Positions 1-11,549 of a DNA stretch of 64,000 nucleotides are shown piece by piece; positions within the stretch are counted from its first letter, which is position 1, and each line of letters opens with the position of its first letter. This DNA is from Zarea fungicola (taxonomy: Eukaryota > Ascomycota > Sordariomycetes > Hypocreales > Cordycipitaceae), in the NCBI GenBank assembly GCA_900169235.1, contig FWCC01000003.1, forward strand, positions 124,001 through 188,000. Direction: 5' to 3'. Below the pieces are notes generated by a model. The model had not been told where the DNA came from and ran no database searches. It saw only the letters and a list, made by a program, of their open reading frames with translations. The position numbers were made by a program, and so were the translations under genes.

Positions 1-965
1 TAAGGAGAGGTGGAAGAAGAGGAGGAAGAGGTAGGCGAAACACAATCGAGGTTAATGAAAGGCTGTAAAAAGGCCGATGCTGTGTTGGGGGCGGCCGAGG
101 AAGAGGAGGAGGAGGATGGGGGCGAGCCGGCTCCTCCCCCAGGGGAAGAGGCACTCGAGTTGTCAGTGGCTGCCTGCTGCGTTTCAGAGGCAGAGGCACT
201 GTTTTTAGCGGCCTTGCTGGCGATGGGAGAAACCCTGGCAGTGGCTGCGGCGGCGGCTGTGGGGGCCTTGAGTGGCTGCGAGGGTGGCGGGCCGTTTAAG
301 CTTTGGCGGCCAGTCCCAGTGCCAGGAACCCGGCCAGAAGGAGTAGGGATGTGCTCGACATGTGCTGCTGCCCCCAATGATTCGTCCTTGGATCGGGATC
401 GATGTAATCTTGTTTTATTATCGTCAAGAACGCAATCATCATGCTCCTGCAACTTGTTCGCCGCCACATTTAGGCGAAATGTCTTCTCTCCCTCTTCTTT
501 CGTCTTCGGCGACGGGGCCATCTTGACGCCATCGCCGCTGTGGGCAGAGTCGCGCTTCCACTCCTCGAGAGTCGGCAGAGGCGATCGCAGGGCTGGGTGC
601 TTCTCCGTAGGCGGCTCAAGCGCAGGGAAGGTGAGGATGCGCGATGGCGGGCTGACAATGACAGGGCCCTCTCCGTGGATCGACGTGGCCGCCGTGCCCG
701 CAGTTGAAGATGCGGCAATGGACTGGCCGTATGAGTAGGACGAGGAAGCGGTGGTGGTGGTTGAGCTGGATGGTGATCGATGCAGCACTTGCTTGCGAAT
801 GGCGGTGCTCGGACGGGTGGTGATGAGCACCGGCGGCTCGGCGGCGACGGTCTTGTCATAGCGGATACCAACGAGCTGGTTGTCATCGCGAAAGGATGTC
901 TTGCGAGACGACGGCATGCTACCGGATCTGGCTCTCACCGAACTGAAGCGTGAAGGCGGCGCCAT
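1..965 (-). CDS. Hypothetical Ser/Pro/Ala-rich protein, 5' part only
   Basis: A minus-strand frame opens with ATG at 965-963 and stays open for about 321 codons to the left edge, so only the N-terminal part is present. The start MAPPSRFSSVRARSGS is basic and Ser-rich. A modest non-repetitive block follows (DDNQLVGIRYDKTV and PPVLITTRPSTAIRKQV), then long low-complexity Ser/Thr, Ala and Pro tracts, including runs of seven Ser near positions 99-116. A second in-frame Met lies at residue 18. I recognise no domain; the composition suggests a disordered N-terminus of a larger regulatory or scaffold protein, which is inference. An intron within the seen part is not needed to keep the frame open. 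The absence of stops over 965 nt and the third-position GC bias support real coding. The long region upstream of its start (rightwards) would hold its promoter. Confidence 0.6.
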   Translation of the reverse strand, partial: MAPPSRFSSVRARSGSMPSSRKTSFRDDNQLVGIRYDKTVAAEPPVLITTRPSTAIRKQVLHRSPSSSTTTTASSSYSYGQSIAASSTAGTAATSIHGEGPVIVSPPSRILTFPALEPPTEKHPALRSPLPTLEEWKRDSAHSGDGVKMAPSPKTKEEGEKTFRLNVAANKLQEHDDCVLDDNKTRLHRSRSKDESLGAAAHVEHIPTPSGRVPGTGTGRQSLNGPPPSQPLKAPTAAAAATARVSPIASKAAKNSASASETQQAATDNSSASSPGGGAGSPPSSSSSSSAAPNTASAFLQPFINLDCVSPTSSSSSSTSP

Positions 966-3900
966 TTGATTCGACTCTTATTCGTGTTTGCGTGGTGTGT
1001 GGTGGTGGGTGTTTTTTGAAGCTGCAACTTGAAGAGGGTTCAAGACGCAGCAGCACTGCGCCAAAAACGGGGCTATATGTAGGCAAATGTGTGTTGCGTT
1101 TCTTGAATTGAATCCAGTGTAAATGGCAACTAGTATAGTTGTATGGTTGCAACAGGTGCAATGGTATGGTGCAAACTTGAACACCGGCGTGCGCAGCCAA
1201 GACGATGAATTGGCTGGCCGGGGCGAACGACTGTGCTCTGCAGGAGCGATTGTGAATTGCGGCTCCCTTTGTCTGGTTTCTTTCAACATCAACTTGCAGC
1301 AATTGGGTAGGCTTTATTGGCTGTAGCAAAGAAGAGGGAATGTGGCTGCGTGTGTGTGGGCGTTGCAATGCGTGCAAACGGCGAGATTTGTGGTTGGTGT
1401 TGGTGGTGGTGCTGCTGATGTTGTTTGCTTCGTTTGCTGGTGTGTAACAAACAAGAAGAGTTGCATAGTTTGCTCGGGGTAGGAGGGGGAATGGATGGGT
1501 TCAAGTATGGGGAAGAAACTTGGGGTGAAGGGGTTCAAGTTTGATAGTTTTAAAAAGAAAAGAAGAGTACACAAAAATTACTACTGCTGGTACATTGTAC
1601 AAGTAGACCGCACACCAGAGAGAGACACGCACACAAATCTCACGACAGATGTCTCTGAATCCCAAAAGGTGGGCACTGGTAACGGCAGAGAGTCAGTCGA
1701 GTTCGGTTGGGCGGCGGGCGGCCCATGAGGAGCGAAAGAGGTCAACAGCCAGGTACGGGCAGGGTACCTAACAACACATCGGTACTTGCTGCAAAGCTGT
1801 CGGTACCCTCCCTTGGTTAGTCACCGCCAATGTACTCACTTGTATCCGTATGCAACTGTACTTTACATGGTTACAAACGTATTTCCTTTTCTTTTTCCTT
1901 TCTTCCTTTTTTTTTGCCCTCTCTTTCTTCTCTCTTTTCGGGTTTAGCTCTGTGTCTAGATTTTTAGCTAATACCCATCCATCGTCAGCCCGCCCGCCCG
2001 CCGCCTTGTTGTCACCGGCCCAGTTCCAGTTTGGCTAGGTGGGGCAATTGTTTTTTGTTTTTTATTTTATTTTTTATTTTGTTGGCAAACAAGGGTCCGC
2101 GGGAGAGTGACAACCGTGACTTGTACTCTGCTTGTGATTTCTATGACAGACAAAGTACCGTTGCTAGGCCACCATTCTCTATCCGCTGGTTTCAACCATT
2201 ATTTTTGTTCTGTTTATGCCCAAGCTATTTTCTTCGTTACTATGCAGTTCCATATAACCTGACACTGCAAACTTGTTACACTAAACAACCCGTGGGTGGA
2301 CTGGATTGTAGGCTCCCTTCAACAATGGTTGGTGGAAGTACTCGCACGATTCGATCCAAAACTTCATGGAGCAACCAGTTACTGGTTTGTGCCTGTGCCT
2401 GACCAAGCAGAGTCAGTTAGTCAGTCAGTCAGCCATCCTGTTGGTTAGTGCAAGTTGGCGCTGCGCCAGTGCTTGTCCTGGCTTGTGCTTGTCGTTTAGC
2501 GTCCAGTGGAAAAGAATTTCTGCGCACAAAATGGTTCGCTGTTCAACTCCGTACCCAATCAACAATGTACAATAAAAGAAAGTATACTTACAACGGTACA
2601 TACAACTTACAGCCGACTTCCCCGGCGGGATCCCTGGGTGGGAAAAAAAGTGGCTGCCCGCCCCTCTACCCGGCCAGCGCACCCGCTCCCACAAACCCAA
2701 ATTTTTTTCCATTAAACATTTTGTCCTGGTAACTAGGACTCTAGTTATTGGCTGAAAGGATTCTTAAAGACTGGCGGCTCATCGTTAGGGTGTCACGATA
2801 CAGGACATGATAGCTTGGTTATGGCCTGATGATCAAACATTCATCATAAGTAACTACCGTGCAGAGCAACGTCAACCTATCAAGGGAACCTACATTGGGC
2901 TGCTTGGGCTGCTTGGCTGGCTGCCGACCTACTGCAGGTACAACGCCTCGTCACCGCTGCCAACGCTACCCAACTTTTGCTACTACATCCATAGCTACAC
3001 CGCCGCTGGTGTGGCCCAAAGTACATGCATGTACACACCGCACATGAATGCTTGGTTCCTCTTTCTTGCGCCCAACAGGAACATGTGAGCATATAGCTAT
3101 CCTCCCAAAACCCCTCAACGAACCAGTGTTTGCCGGGTCAACTGTGGTACATGCGCGGAGCAACGAGTCCATCACGAGATACCGTTGCCTAGACACAAAC
3201 CCACGTCATCTGCTCATTGTACACGTCGCTCGTCACACATCAGAAAAAAATTGAACTTGATATTTTTATTTAATAGAAATAAAAGAATTTGATTGAAATT
3301 GAAATTAGTATAAAAAAGAATACTTTTAACCACGGACAGTCAAAGAGCACTTTACAAAGTGGGTAAAAAAGAAAGCCCAAGAGAGCAGAGAACACAGTGA
3401 TTACGCACAATCTATTTTGCTTTTTTCCTGTCAGACTTGATCACTCTCTTTTCATTTTCTTTTCTTTTTGTTAAATCCTTAGTCTACGGTAGTGACGTGC
3501 ATACCACTTCCCCGGCCTTAGTCTAACACTAAGGCGAAAAAGAAAAAATCAATTTAGCAAAGAAGAAAAAATACGGTAGACAGGTCTTGCCAGTCCGCAA
3601 GGTACAGCTAAATACATTATGAATGTACTCTGTACCAGCCTGCACTCTGCCGAGGCTGCATCCCGACAGATCGGCACCCCTAGTCGAGTGAAAATCGCTG
3701 GGCCGTCACCATCACCGGCACAAGCTTTTGCTTGTATCCGATAGGGCCGTGACTTGTTCCTGACACGTACCTTGTTGTGCTCATTTCCACACATCTGCAA
3801 CCGTTGCTTTTTCTTGTACATTATCGTGACTAATTAGCTAGTTCAGCGCTCTTGGTTTATCGGACAAACCAGATAATGCTCTAGCACCAGCCAGCTGTTT

Positions 3901-6900
3901 TTGATCCGTCCCAGCGTACAGGGTCACAGAGACGAGATGAAATTGATTAAAAAAGGGGGGGCCGAGGGTGAAGGAATCAGGCAAGAACAAGCGAGTCCCA
4001 TTGCTTCTTTGTCTCGCCGGTCCGGCTGCGCACGCATCAATCAAGAGCTTCATGGCTTTTTACTTTGAATGTCGTCGGCAATCGACATTGTTGCCTTGCC
4101 TACAAAACAAACATTCCCCGGTCGCTTCGCATAGGCAACCGTGGTGACTTGTTTCCCATCCCTCCCGCAGTCATTGTTTTGCTGTTTTTTTTTTGTTTTT
4201 GTTTTTTTTGGCAGCATCCTTCTTCCCTTGTTGAATGTCTTGTCTCAGCTGCCGGGATAGTGTCGTGCTTGCTTGGTTTGCCGGCCTCTGACACGGGATG
4301 AGCGAGACACGTAATGAACGCTTTTTGAACTCAAAATATATATATATACAGATTACAGGCGGCCAAAAAGGCGCACGGGTTAGAAAGGGGAACCTCGTTT
4401 GCGTGACAATAACCAGGATTGTTCTACATTTTGAATGGCACGGCCGCTTTCGCAACAGGCCCGGCGAATTTTTTTATTGCTTACGCTGGACGGCACGGCC
4501 GTAGTTATAACTCAAGTGGAAAAAGTCATCACTCTGAGCCATGATACGGCCTTGCTACTGGTTGTTTATCTCCCTGGCCAATTTCACTTTCACGACGAAT
4601 GAGAAAAAGCACACGCACACACACGCACAAACACACTTGGCCAAGACAATGTCTCAGCCAGAATTCAGGTACCAGGTGCGTTCATGCCACTAAAAAACTT
4701 TCAGACGAGGGTTCTCTGTAAGCAAAAAGAAAAGAAAGGGACACTTTCCAGCGCCACATCCGTTGAAGGGACGGGCGGCCACGTCCCTGGTTCAGTCAAG
4801 GTTAACTAGTTATCCGAATTCGTGGGCTGGTGGCTTGAAATTTGTTGTTGGCAGCCAAAGAAAAAGGAAAAGGCTCGCATGTAGTGTATGCGCAACAACA
4901 CATTTGGACAGCACATTCATCAACGTGGCCCGAAATGTGCTGAAAAACGTTTCTCACGCCATTTCCCTATTCCGTTTTCATCCTTGCCGCCTCCTTTTCC
5001 CCCCTATTTCTTCATTTCTTTTTTTGTCAAAATTTTGCCATGTTCTCTCATTGCCATGGATCACCAGGATTACTTGCAACCTTGTTCGCTTTGTTGTGGC
5101 CGGGAATAGGGCCTGCTGCCGCAGCGCGGAGCGAACTCGGCGAAAGCATCATTACGCATTTTTAACACCTGCGCAATCCAGCTGCTTTTGTTTAGCCATC
5201 TTGCCACCTTTAGCTCAGCGATGCCGAAAGTGAACTCCTGTTGAGAATGTGAAGTGGAAGGAAATCTTGAGCGTATCGCCGATATTGGTCGTTAAAGTGA
5301 GACAATATGACCTAGCCCTGTATTGTCCAGCGTCTTTTGTTTACAGCCAAAGCCATGCAAGCATCTGCTGTGGGAGACTTGGCAGAGAAACCAGTGCATT
5401 GGCTGATCAATCCAGATTTTTGTTTTTACACCAGAGTTGGTTCCGGCCAACAGGGGAAATCCTGACTGTGCGCTGGCAACCAAGGGTTTCACATTCCCTA
5501 CTAGAAGGAGCTGTGTCTTTGATGTCATGCGTTGCTATGCTTATTCGCCGAGCACCTTAGCTTCATTTTGAAAATTGAGTTGGTGATGCGGCCCAGTCCC
5601 ATTGTTCTCTGCAGACAATGGGTTTAATTTGTTTACGTTTTTCTCATGGACAAGGCCGAGTTCAGAGAGTAGTTTGCTCAAGTTGGAGGTGTGGAGTCGC
5701 CTTGTTGATGACTTGTTTGCTTAATTGAAGACTCGCCCGTGGACGGCGCAGTCTTGGTCTCTGAATGAGCCATGAATGGGCATGTTCCTTTCATCTCGGC
5801 GTCCAAGTCCATCTTTCTTCAGGCTAGGCGAAAGCAACATCAAGCATGGCCTTTCAACCACCATCCGCGTATGGAAATATGAACGCTGGTGACCAGATCA
5901 TTCGCACTGAGTATGGAAATGAGTGGCAAGCAGATTCGGACTTTGTCACCTGAAATCTGTACTTCTGGTCTGTGCGTGGAAACAAGTTCTAGATTTCATG
6001 CAACCACTTAAGAAACAGCATCCACTTTGAAACCTTTTATTGCTCCACCTGTTTGATCTGACCAGTAGAGAGACAAGGCAGTCAATAAGACACGGCTCGT
6101 TGCCATGAAACTGCTTCCTCCGCCGGAGGCGAAACAACAAGAGCTTGCAGGAACTGTGGGAAGGGTATTCCTCGTGGGCGGTGGCACCAAAAGCCTCCTC
6201 AACTCACACAATTGCTCGAAGTAAAGTACATCCTCAGTTTCGGAATCTGGCGTGCTTCAGTTTGTGCTTAGTCTTGGTGCCAAGTTTTGCTAGTTTTTGC
6301 TAGCCAGCCCTAGTTTATTAACTTGTACACATTTTGGAGTACTGCGGATTACGGGTGTAACAACCGTTTCTCTCGGTCCGCTCGGTTGTACTATACCTTG
6401 AGAGGCAGTAGATGTACAAAAGAATACATTCGGCTGATTGGCAACTAACAACTCACTAGCCAAGAAACGACTGGCTGAAGTCTGCAGGTTGCCGAAAAAA
6501 TCTGGCATCGAGAAGTCCACACCACCATTACAGAATGGTTTGTGCGACTGGTAGTTTCCAAATCTCTAGGTTAAAGAAGAAGAGGCGTGAAACGGAAACT
6601 TGGGAAAACTGGGGCTTACATGTGAATAAGCGGCTCTTTATTGTCGATTCGTCCTAGAGGATGGCAGCAGAAGCCCTGGTGTATGGCTGTTCCCTATGTA
6701 GCACGCTGCTAGAGTGAGAATAGAGGCAAGTAAATAAAGCAGTCCTTTCTCAGCGATGTGAATGCACTCTCACTTCGCCAGGACATAGATTTAATTGAAG
6801 AGTGCATCCAGGTTTTGTCCTCGACCTGGCATGGCGAGCAGTGGCTGTAGGGTAGGCAGCAACCAATTAAGCAACCTTATAAATGTTTCAACTCGGGCCG

Positions 6901-7701
6901 AAGTGCATGGGGAATATGGAACGAGATATCCATTGCTCTTGGGGTTATATTTAGTTTCTTTCTTTCAATACTCACTCCTGCGGAAGATGGTAGATAGTAC
7001 TGATATGTGATTGCTGCAGCATTCCTGTAAGTCCGCCTGCGCCAGAATCATGAGAGAAGCCTCCAAGTAACATTACCGCTTTGTGCCCGGCAGCACTAAT
7101 TATAATAGGCTGTATCCTTAGCAGCAATTCACGTCGTTTTATTAGTCTTGGAGTCCTGCCCCCAAGTTGCTGTAGCACACAGCTGTGGGATAGTAGAAGT
7201 TACCACAAAAAACCTAGTACCACGTCCTCTAGTATAATACGGGCTCCAGCATGTTACTTGAATCAGACGACTGTCAAGGCTTCCCATCTGTTCAGCAACT
7301 ATTCATCGAGTGCAAGCAAACCAATCTCTCGGATTAAAGCTCGTAGTTCCGAGATGCATCATCCTGCTTAATGCAACACAGCCTAGAAACCAGCTGATCG
7401 CAATACGTTTTGTGTGCAAGCGCGTCACTTAACTTCCGGCGACAAGGCGCTAAATCCGGAGTTAGAGCCCGTCTAGCCATGACCGCGAATGCCTAATGCC
7501 ATGAAATGAAACAAGTATTGAATCATTAAAGGCAAAACAAGGCTGAGAAGCTGCCCAATTGCGAGTGGAAAAACAAACCAGATTAAATATAAAAACCGTA
7601 CATATAGCTGGAGAACTGATTTACAATCTCCTACACTTCAGCTGCAAGAAGAAAACAGCTGCCATTTGAGAAAAGTAGAAATTAATACAGAACAAATCAA
7701 C
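966..7701. other. Gene-free stretch of about 6.7 kb
   Basis: No convincing gene on either strand. Open frames are short (at most 156 codons, at 4763-5233), start or end inside homopolymers, overlap one another on both strands and show no domain-like sequence. The stretch holds the 5' flank of the leftmost gene and the upstream region of the dehydrogenase at 7702. Visible structure includes T-rich pyrimidine tracts near 1880-1930 and 2050-2085, an AT-rich patch at about 3240-3330, a CA-rich microsatellite at about 4610-4637 and GTCA repeats near 2411-2429. I see no long terminal or inverted repeats, transposase or reverse-transcriptase motifs, or tRNA boxes. Confidence 0.6.
7588..7594 (+). promoter_or_regulatory. 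TATA-like element of the dehydrogenase gene
   Basis: TATAAAA sits 108-114 bp upstream of the ATG at 7702, inside an AT-rich patch. The distance is normal for a fungal TATA element given a 5' leader of several tens of bases. This is a motif match only. Confidence 0.35.
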
Positions 7702-8463
7702 ATGTCACCACAAACAATCCTCATCATCGGCGCTTCCAGAGGCATCGGCCACGCCCTGGCTGCCGAGTTTCTCAAAAAGGGCTGGAACGTCATCGGCACC
7801 GTCCGCGGCGAAAAGCGTACTCTGCTGCACGACTTGGCCGACAGCCATCCTCGACAACAAAGAGACGGAAGCAGCAGCAGCAGCAACAGTCTTACCATTA
7901 AGCAGCTCGACATGTGCGCCGAGGACCAGATTGCGCGGCTCCGCGCCGACCTCGAGCAGAGCAACGCGGCGCTCGACATGCTCTTCATCAACGCTGGCAC
8001 CACCAATAGAGATCCCACGCAACACATTGGCCAGGTGTCGACGCAAGAGTTCATCGACGTCATGGTCACCAACGCCCTCAGCCCCATGCGCGTGCTCGAG
8101 AGCCTGCAGGGCTTCGTCCGCTCCCCAAGCGGTCTGCTCGGCATCATGAGCTCCGGACAGGGCAGTCTGGCGAATAACGTCGCGGGCCAGAGGGAAGTGT
8201 ATCGCGGCACCAAGGCCGCGCTCAACATGTACATGAAGAGCTTTGTGGCGCGGGGGATGCAAAAAGAGCAGCAGGAGCAGGGACAGGGGCCCAGAGCAAT
8301 GGTGCTCATGGCGCCTGGATGGATCAAGACGGAGCTGGGCGGCGCCGGGGCGCGCTTCACTCTTGAAGAGACGATTCCGAGCCTTGTGAATGTGTTACTG
8401 GAGAAGAGGGCTAGGCCAGGTCTGGAGTATTTGGATTACCAGGGCAAGACGGTGCCGTGGTAG
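7702..8463 (+). CDS. Short-chain dehydrogenase/reductase (classical SDR)
   Basis: A 253-residue intronless protein with a Rossmann fold. The nucleotide-binding motif GASRGIG is at residues 10-16, NAG at 97-99, catalytic Ser at 150-151, and the active-site pair YRGTK gives Tyr167 and Lys171; PGWIKT at 205-210 is the usual post-catalytic loop. Together these predict an NAD(P)-dependent cytosolic oxidoreductase of the small SDR type resembling CsgA/C-factor-like fungal proteins; the substrate cannot be told. The Met at 7702 is chosen over the in-frame Met at 7666 because it places the first beta strand (TILIIG) right at the N-terminus as in the family. Residues 52-63 are a Gln/Ser-rich loop insertion. 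GC-rich third positions contrast with the AT-rich flanks. It stands alone between gene-free DNA and a convergent ankyrin-DIL gene, so it has no obvious pathway context. Confidence 0.9.
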   Translation: MSPQTILIIGASRGIGHALAAEFLKKGWNVIGTVRGEKRTLLHDLADSHPRQQRDGSSSSSNSLTIKQLDMCAEDQIARLRADLEQSNAALDMLFINAGTTNRDPTQHIGQVSTQEFIDVMVTNALSPMRVLESLQGFVRSPSGLLGIMSSGQGSLANNVAGQREVYRGTKAALNMYMKSFVARGMQKEQQEQGQGPRAMVLMAPGWIKTELGGAGARFTLEETIPSLVNVLLEKRARPGLEYLDYQGKTVPW

Positions 8464-8831
8464 TTGGGAGCAGTCAAATAAACGATTGTCCCTGGCCCAT
8501 CTACTAACGTGCTAAAAGCAAATACCAAACGACATGACACACAGGCAAGATGATGATAAATAATTAATTTCTGACGAAAGAATTCGATTTTAATTTTCTT
8601 CCATGTATATAAAATAATATTTTGCTCTCCGTCACTTTGAGTGACCGTCATGCTCCTTCCAGTGCCACAACGCTTTCCCTTAACCTGTGTCAAACTTGGA
8701 GAACCCCTTCAATTTGAGTGGTAGGTGTTATGCTATTTTAAGTCCAGAAATGGCCACTTTCAACCCTTTAAGTAATCTGTCTCCCCCCCCCTCCTCCTCT
8801 CCATTCGGCTTTCAGCTTTCAACGCACCTAC
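8464..8831. other. Intergenic between convergent genes
   Basis: 3' ends of the dehydrogenase (+) and the ankyrin-DIL gene (-) face each other over 368 bp. The part next to the dehydrogenase is AT-rich, and a C-tract with CTC repeats lies at about 8779-8805. No ORF or RNA gene is seen. Confidence 0.6.
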
Positions 8832-11549
8832 TTACAACTCTTCATTCTCCCAGTCCTTCTCCACAAACATGGGATCTTTGCGCGCGCTACCACTTGCCAC
8901 CTCCAACTTGTCTAGAAACTCAGGTGGCACAGTCGGAATGTACTTGCGCTCCCGCTCCCTGTTGACACCACCAAAGCCCGCACCATACGAAATCAGCATA
9001 TCCGTCACAGACGGCAACGTAAACGGTAGCATCAGTGCGGGGTCCATGAGTAGGTTTTCCGGTGCCTCGTCCTCTTCCCCCCAATCCGGGGCGCCCACAT
9101 CATCCTCATGGCCTCTCGCAGGCGTGCTCTGCGCGCTCGGTGGTGATGCTTCTAGACCATTGTTAAAACCGCCAGTGCTCCTGACTGGGGTAGATGGTAC
9201 GCTGCTGTCTGATCTAGGAAGCGGTGACGCAGCTCTGCTCCGCCGTCGGTCTCGTTTCAGCGCTGCCTCCTTTTGAATTGCAAGCAGGTATTTGGTCGCG
9301 CTCTTGGGAAGTCGTTTCTCACCCACTTCCGCACGGTAGTGTGTCGCAGCATGAATCAACTGCTGCGGTGTTAGTCGTTTGAGCTGCTGCAGCGTCCCCA
9401 CCAGCGCCTCGAGATCATCCTCAGCCAGCGAAGAAAAGCACTGCAGCCACTGCAGGAGCTGGATGACAGCTGCCAGGTGTCGCCTGCTCGAGTCCGCCGT
9501 TGTTTCTCCTGTCGACCTCGTCTCTCCACCTTCGTAATGCTCTGCCTGCCTGTTGTTTGTTCGCGCCCACTCTTCGAGTAGTGAAACGTTCATGCGAATT
9601 TGCATTGCCTTGGTCCTCGCCAAGTATTTCCTATTTGACATGACGCGGTTGAACAGTTCGGCTCCAATCCAGTATAGTAGTTGCGAAATTATCTGTGTTG
9701 TAATTACCGAGTGAATGTCATACAAGTCCAGCACAAACAGTGTAGACGACAGCAGTGATGTTATATTGCGTGGCGACGGCTTCGCTCGTTGCTTGGGCGA
9801 TGGTGGCCTATATCGCTTTTCTAGCGGCTCCTCTTTTACCGCCGTCTTTCGCTTAAACAGCTTCCATTCATTCTGAAACGTAATGTCTTCGAATCCTGGG
9901 ATAGTCTCGTGGTCCAGCATGGCCGAATCTAGAACCTTGTCCAAGCGTCGTTCCGCATCGCGTACAATGAGGATAAAAATCTCATTGATCAGCTCTGCTA
10001 GCTGTGTCTGGAACTCGGTCGTAGCTTCTACCAAGCCCGCGTCCTTCTTCAGATAGTGCAGCAACAGCGTGGCGTTGGAGATCCAGAAGGCCAGAATAGT
10101 CATATCCCACTGACAAGCCTCCACCTTGTCATTTATGAGATCCATTGCCGAGACGAGGAGTCGCTCGAGGAGTTCTGGACTGGCGTGGTAGTGTGCATAT
10201 CGCGCGCTGAGAAAAATCATGTTTGCTGGTACCGGCTTCTGCGATGGCGATCGCTGAGGCGTCATCTGTGTGATGATGATGTCGAGTATGCGATCAAGCT
10301 CGTTCTCTTGGAAAACGAACATCTGGTCGTGGAGACATCTGCCCCAGTCAAATTCCTGCTGCTCTTCTTCATATTCTTCCTCGGGCTATTCATATTAGCA
10401 AATTTCGTTGATTGGGTGCATGCCAGTTACAAACCTCTGGCTGATCGTCCATTCCAACATTTCCGAGATCAACCTCCAGATCGCGTGCGCTTTCCATCAT
10501 GAGGCGTCGACGCAATTCATTCTCGGCCATTTCCTCTTCGAATCTGTCTTGAGTGAAGCCCGGGTTGTAGAAATCATCACCCATGCCAGCATTGCCAATG
10601 TTGTAGCCGTTGTCATGGAGATAAAACGACATGTCACTGTCAGGCGGGACAAAGTCGAATGCGGTTCGGCCCGATGACGTCTTTTGATCAGACGAGGCGC
10701 CATTATCGAGAAGCAGCTTGGCAATGTTTTTGTGCCGGTTCGTCATTGCCCACATCAGAGCACTCCACTGATTCTGGTCCTGTTTGTTGACATCGACACC
10801 CGCGTCAATAAGAGCTCTGACAACACCTTCGTGACCCTGTGCAGTGATGTTAGCATGACGGGAAGGGGGTTGAGAGCTAGCAAGCTGTAGCTGGGGAGAG
10901 GACGACATACGAAGCAGCTAGCATATATCAATGGTGGCGTGCCATCCTCATCTGCCGTATTGACATTGATGTAGTTCTTGGCTTTACCAGCGAGCATTTT
11001 TGTAATCTTTTCAACGTCACCATTGCTGGCGGCCATGTTTAGTGACTTCTGCAGCGCATCCTTCTTCTCGTCATCAGTCAGCTTTTCGTCGTCTGCAATG
11101 GCGCTGTCGTCTTCGGCACCGTGGCCAGCCTGGTGCGCGGCAGCCTGTGCAGCAAGCATCTCCATGAGGCGAGCGTCACTATCCTTCGGCCCTTTGGTAA
11201 TGTCGCCTTCGAAGTCGTTGTCGTTGAGGGAGAGGTTTGAAAAGGCGAGCGGTTTTGCCACAGCGGGTGTTGTTAGAAACTGCGATTCGCCTGGAGTGTG
11301 CGCGTGATGCGCGTCAGAAGCTGGTCAAGAAGGGGCGAGCAGTAAGGGCCAGGCATGGGAGGCTGGAAGCGGCTCCCTTGGTGTCGACTCACCTTGCCAG
11401 CCGTCGTACATTTCCGTCTCCGGCATGATGTACTCTGCTGCAGAGACCTGCCGGCGGTCATTGAGCGAAGTGGGAAGGTCGGTGGGCATGCTCCGAGGCG
11501 GCTTGTGCTCGCCATTGCCGACTGGCGATGTTGAACCCTCGGGATCCAT
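8832..11549 (-). CDS. Ankyrin-repeat and dilute (DIL) domain protein
   Basis: Four exons (11549-11393, 11290-10911, 10836-10435, 10385-8832) encode 830 residues; every junction is GT..AG and keeps frame. Ankyrin repeats lie at about residues 130-250: a first helix pair, then GHEGVVRALIDAGVDVNKQD and HKNIAKLLLDNGASSDQK. A long helical DIL region follows at about 340-640 (starting near FVFQENELDRILDII), the domain found in the cargo-binding tail of class V myosins. The C-terminus is Ser/Pro-rich and ends DWENEEL. Fungi carry a conserved, poorly characterised family with this ankyrin-plus-DIL architecture; a role in cargo or membrane tethering is inference from the domain. Intron 3 is only 49 nt. 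The start at 11549 is the first Met in the frame that splices cleanly; the N-terminal 50 residues are disordered. Confidence 0.85.

Noticed and set aside
3240..3330. AT-rich patch as a RIP-mutated transposon remnant
   Set aside because: It is under 100 bp, with no flanking repeat or coding remnant; average composition resumes on both sides.
4763..5233. A 156-codon plus-strand frame
   Set aside because: Translation has no recognisable pattern, crosses T-rich tracts giving Phe/Leu runs, and no splice extension improves it.
7638..8360. Long open frames on the minus strand opposite the dehydrogenase (240 and 185 codons)
   Set aside because: They are antisense shadows caused by the GC-ending codon bias of the real SDR gene; their translations lack any domain.
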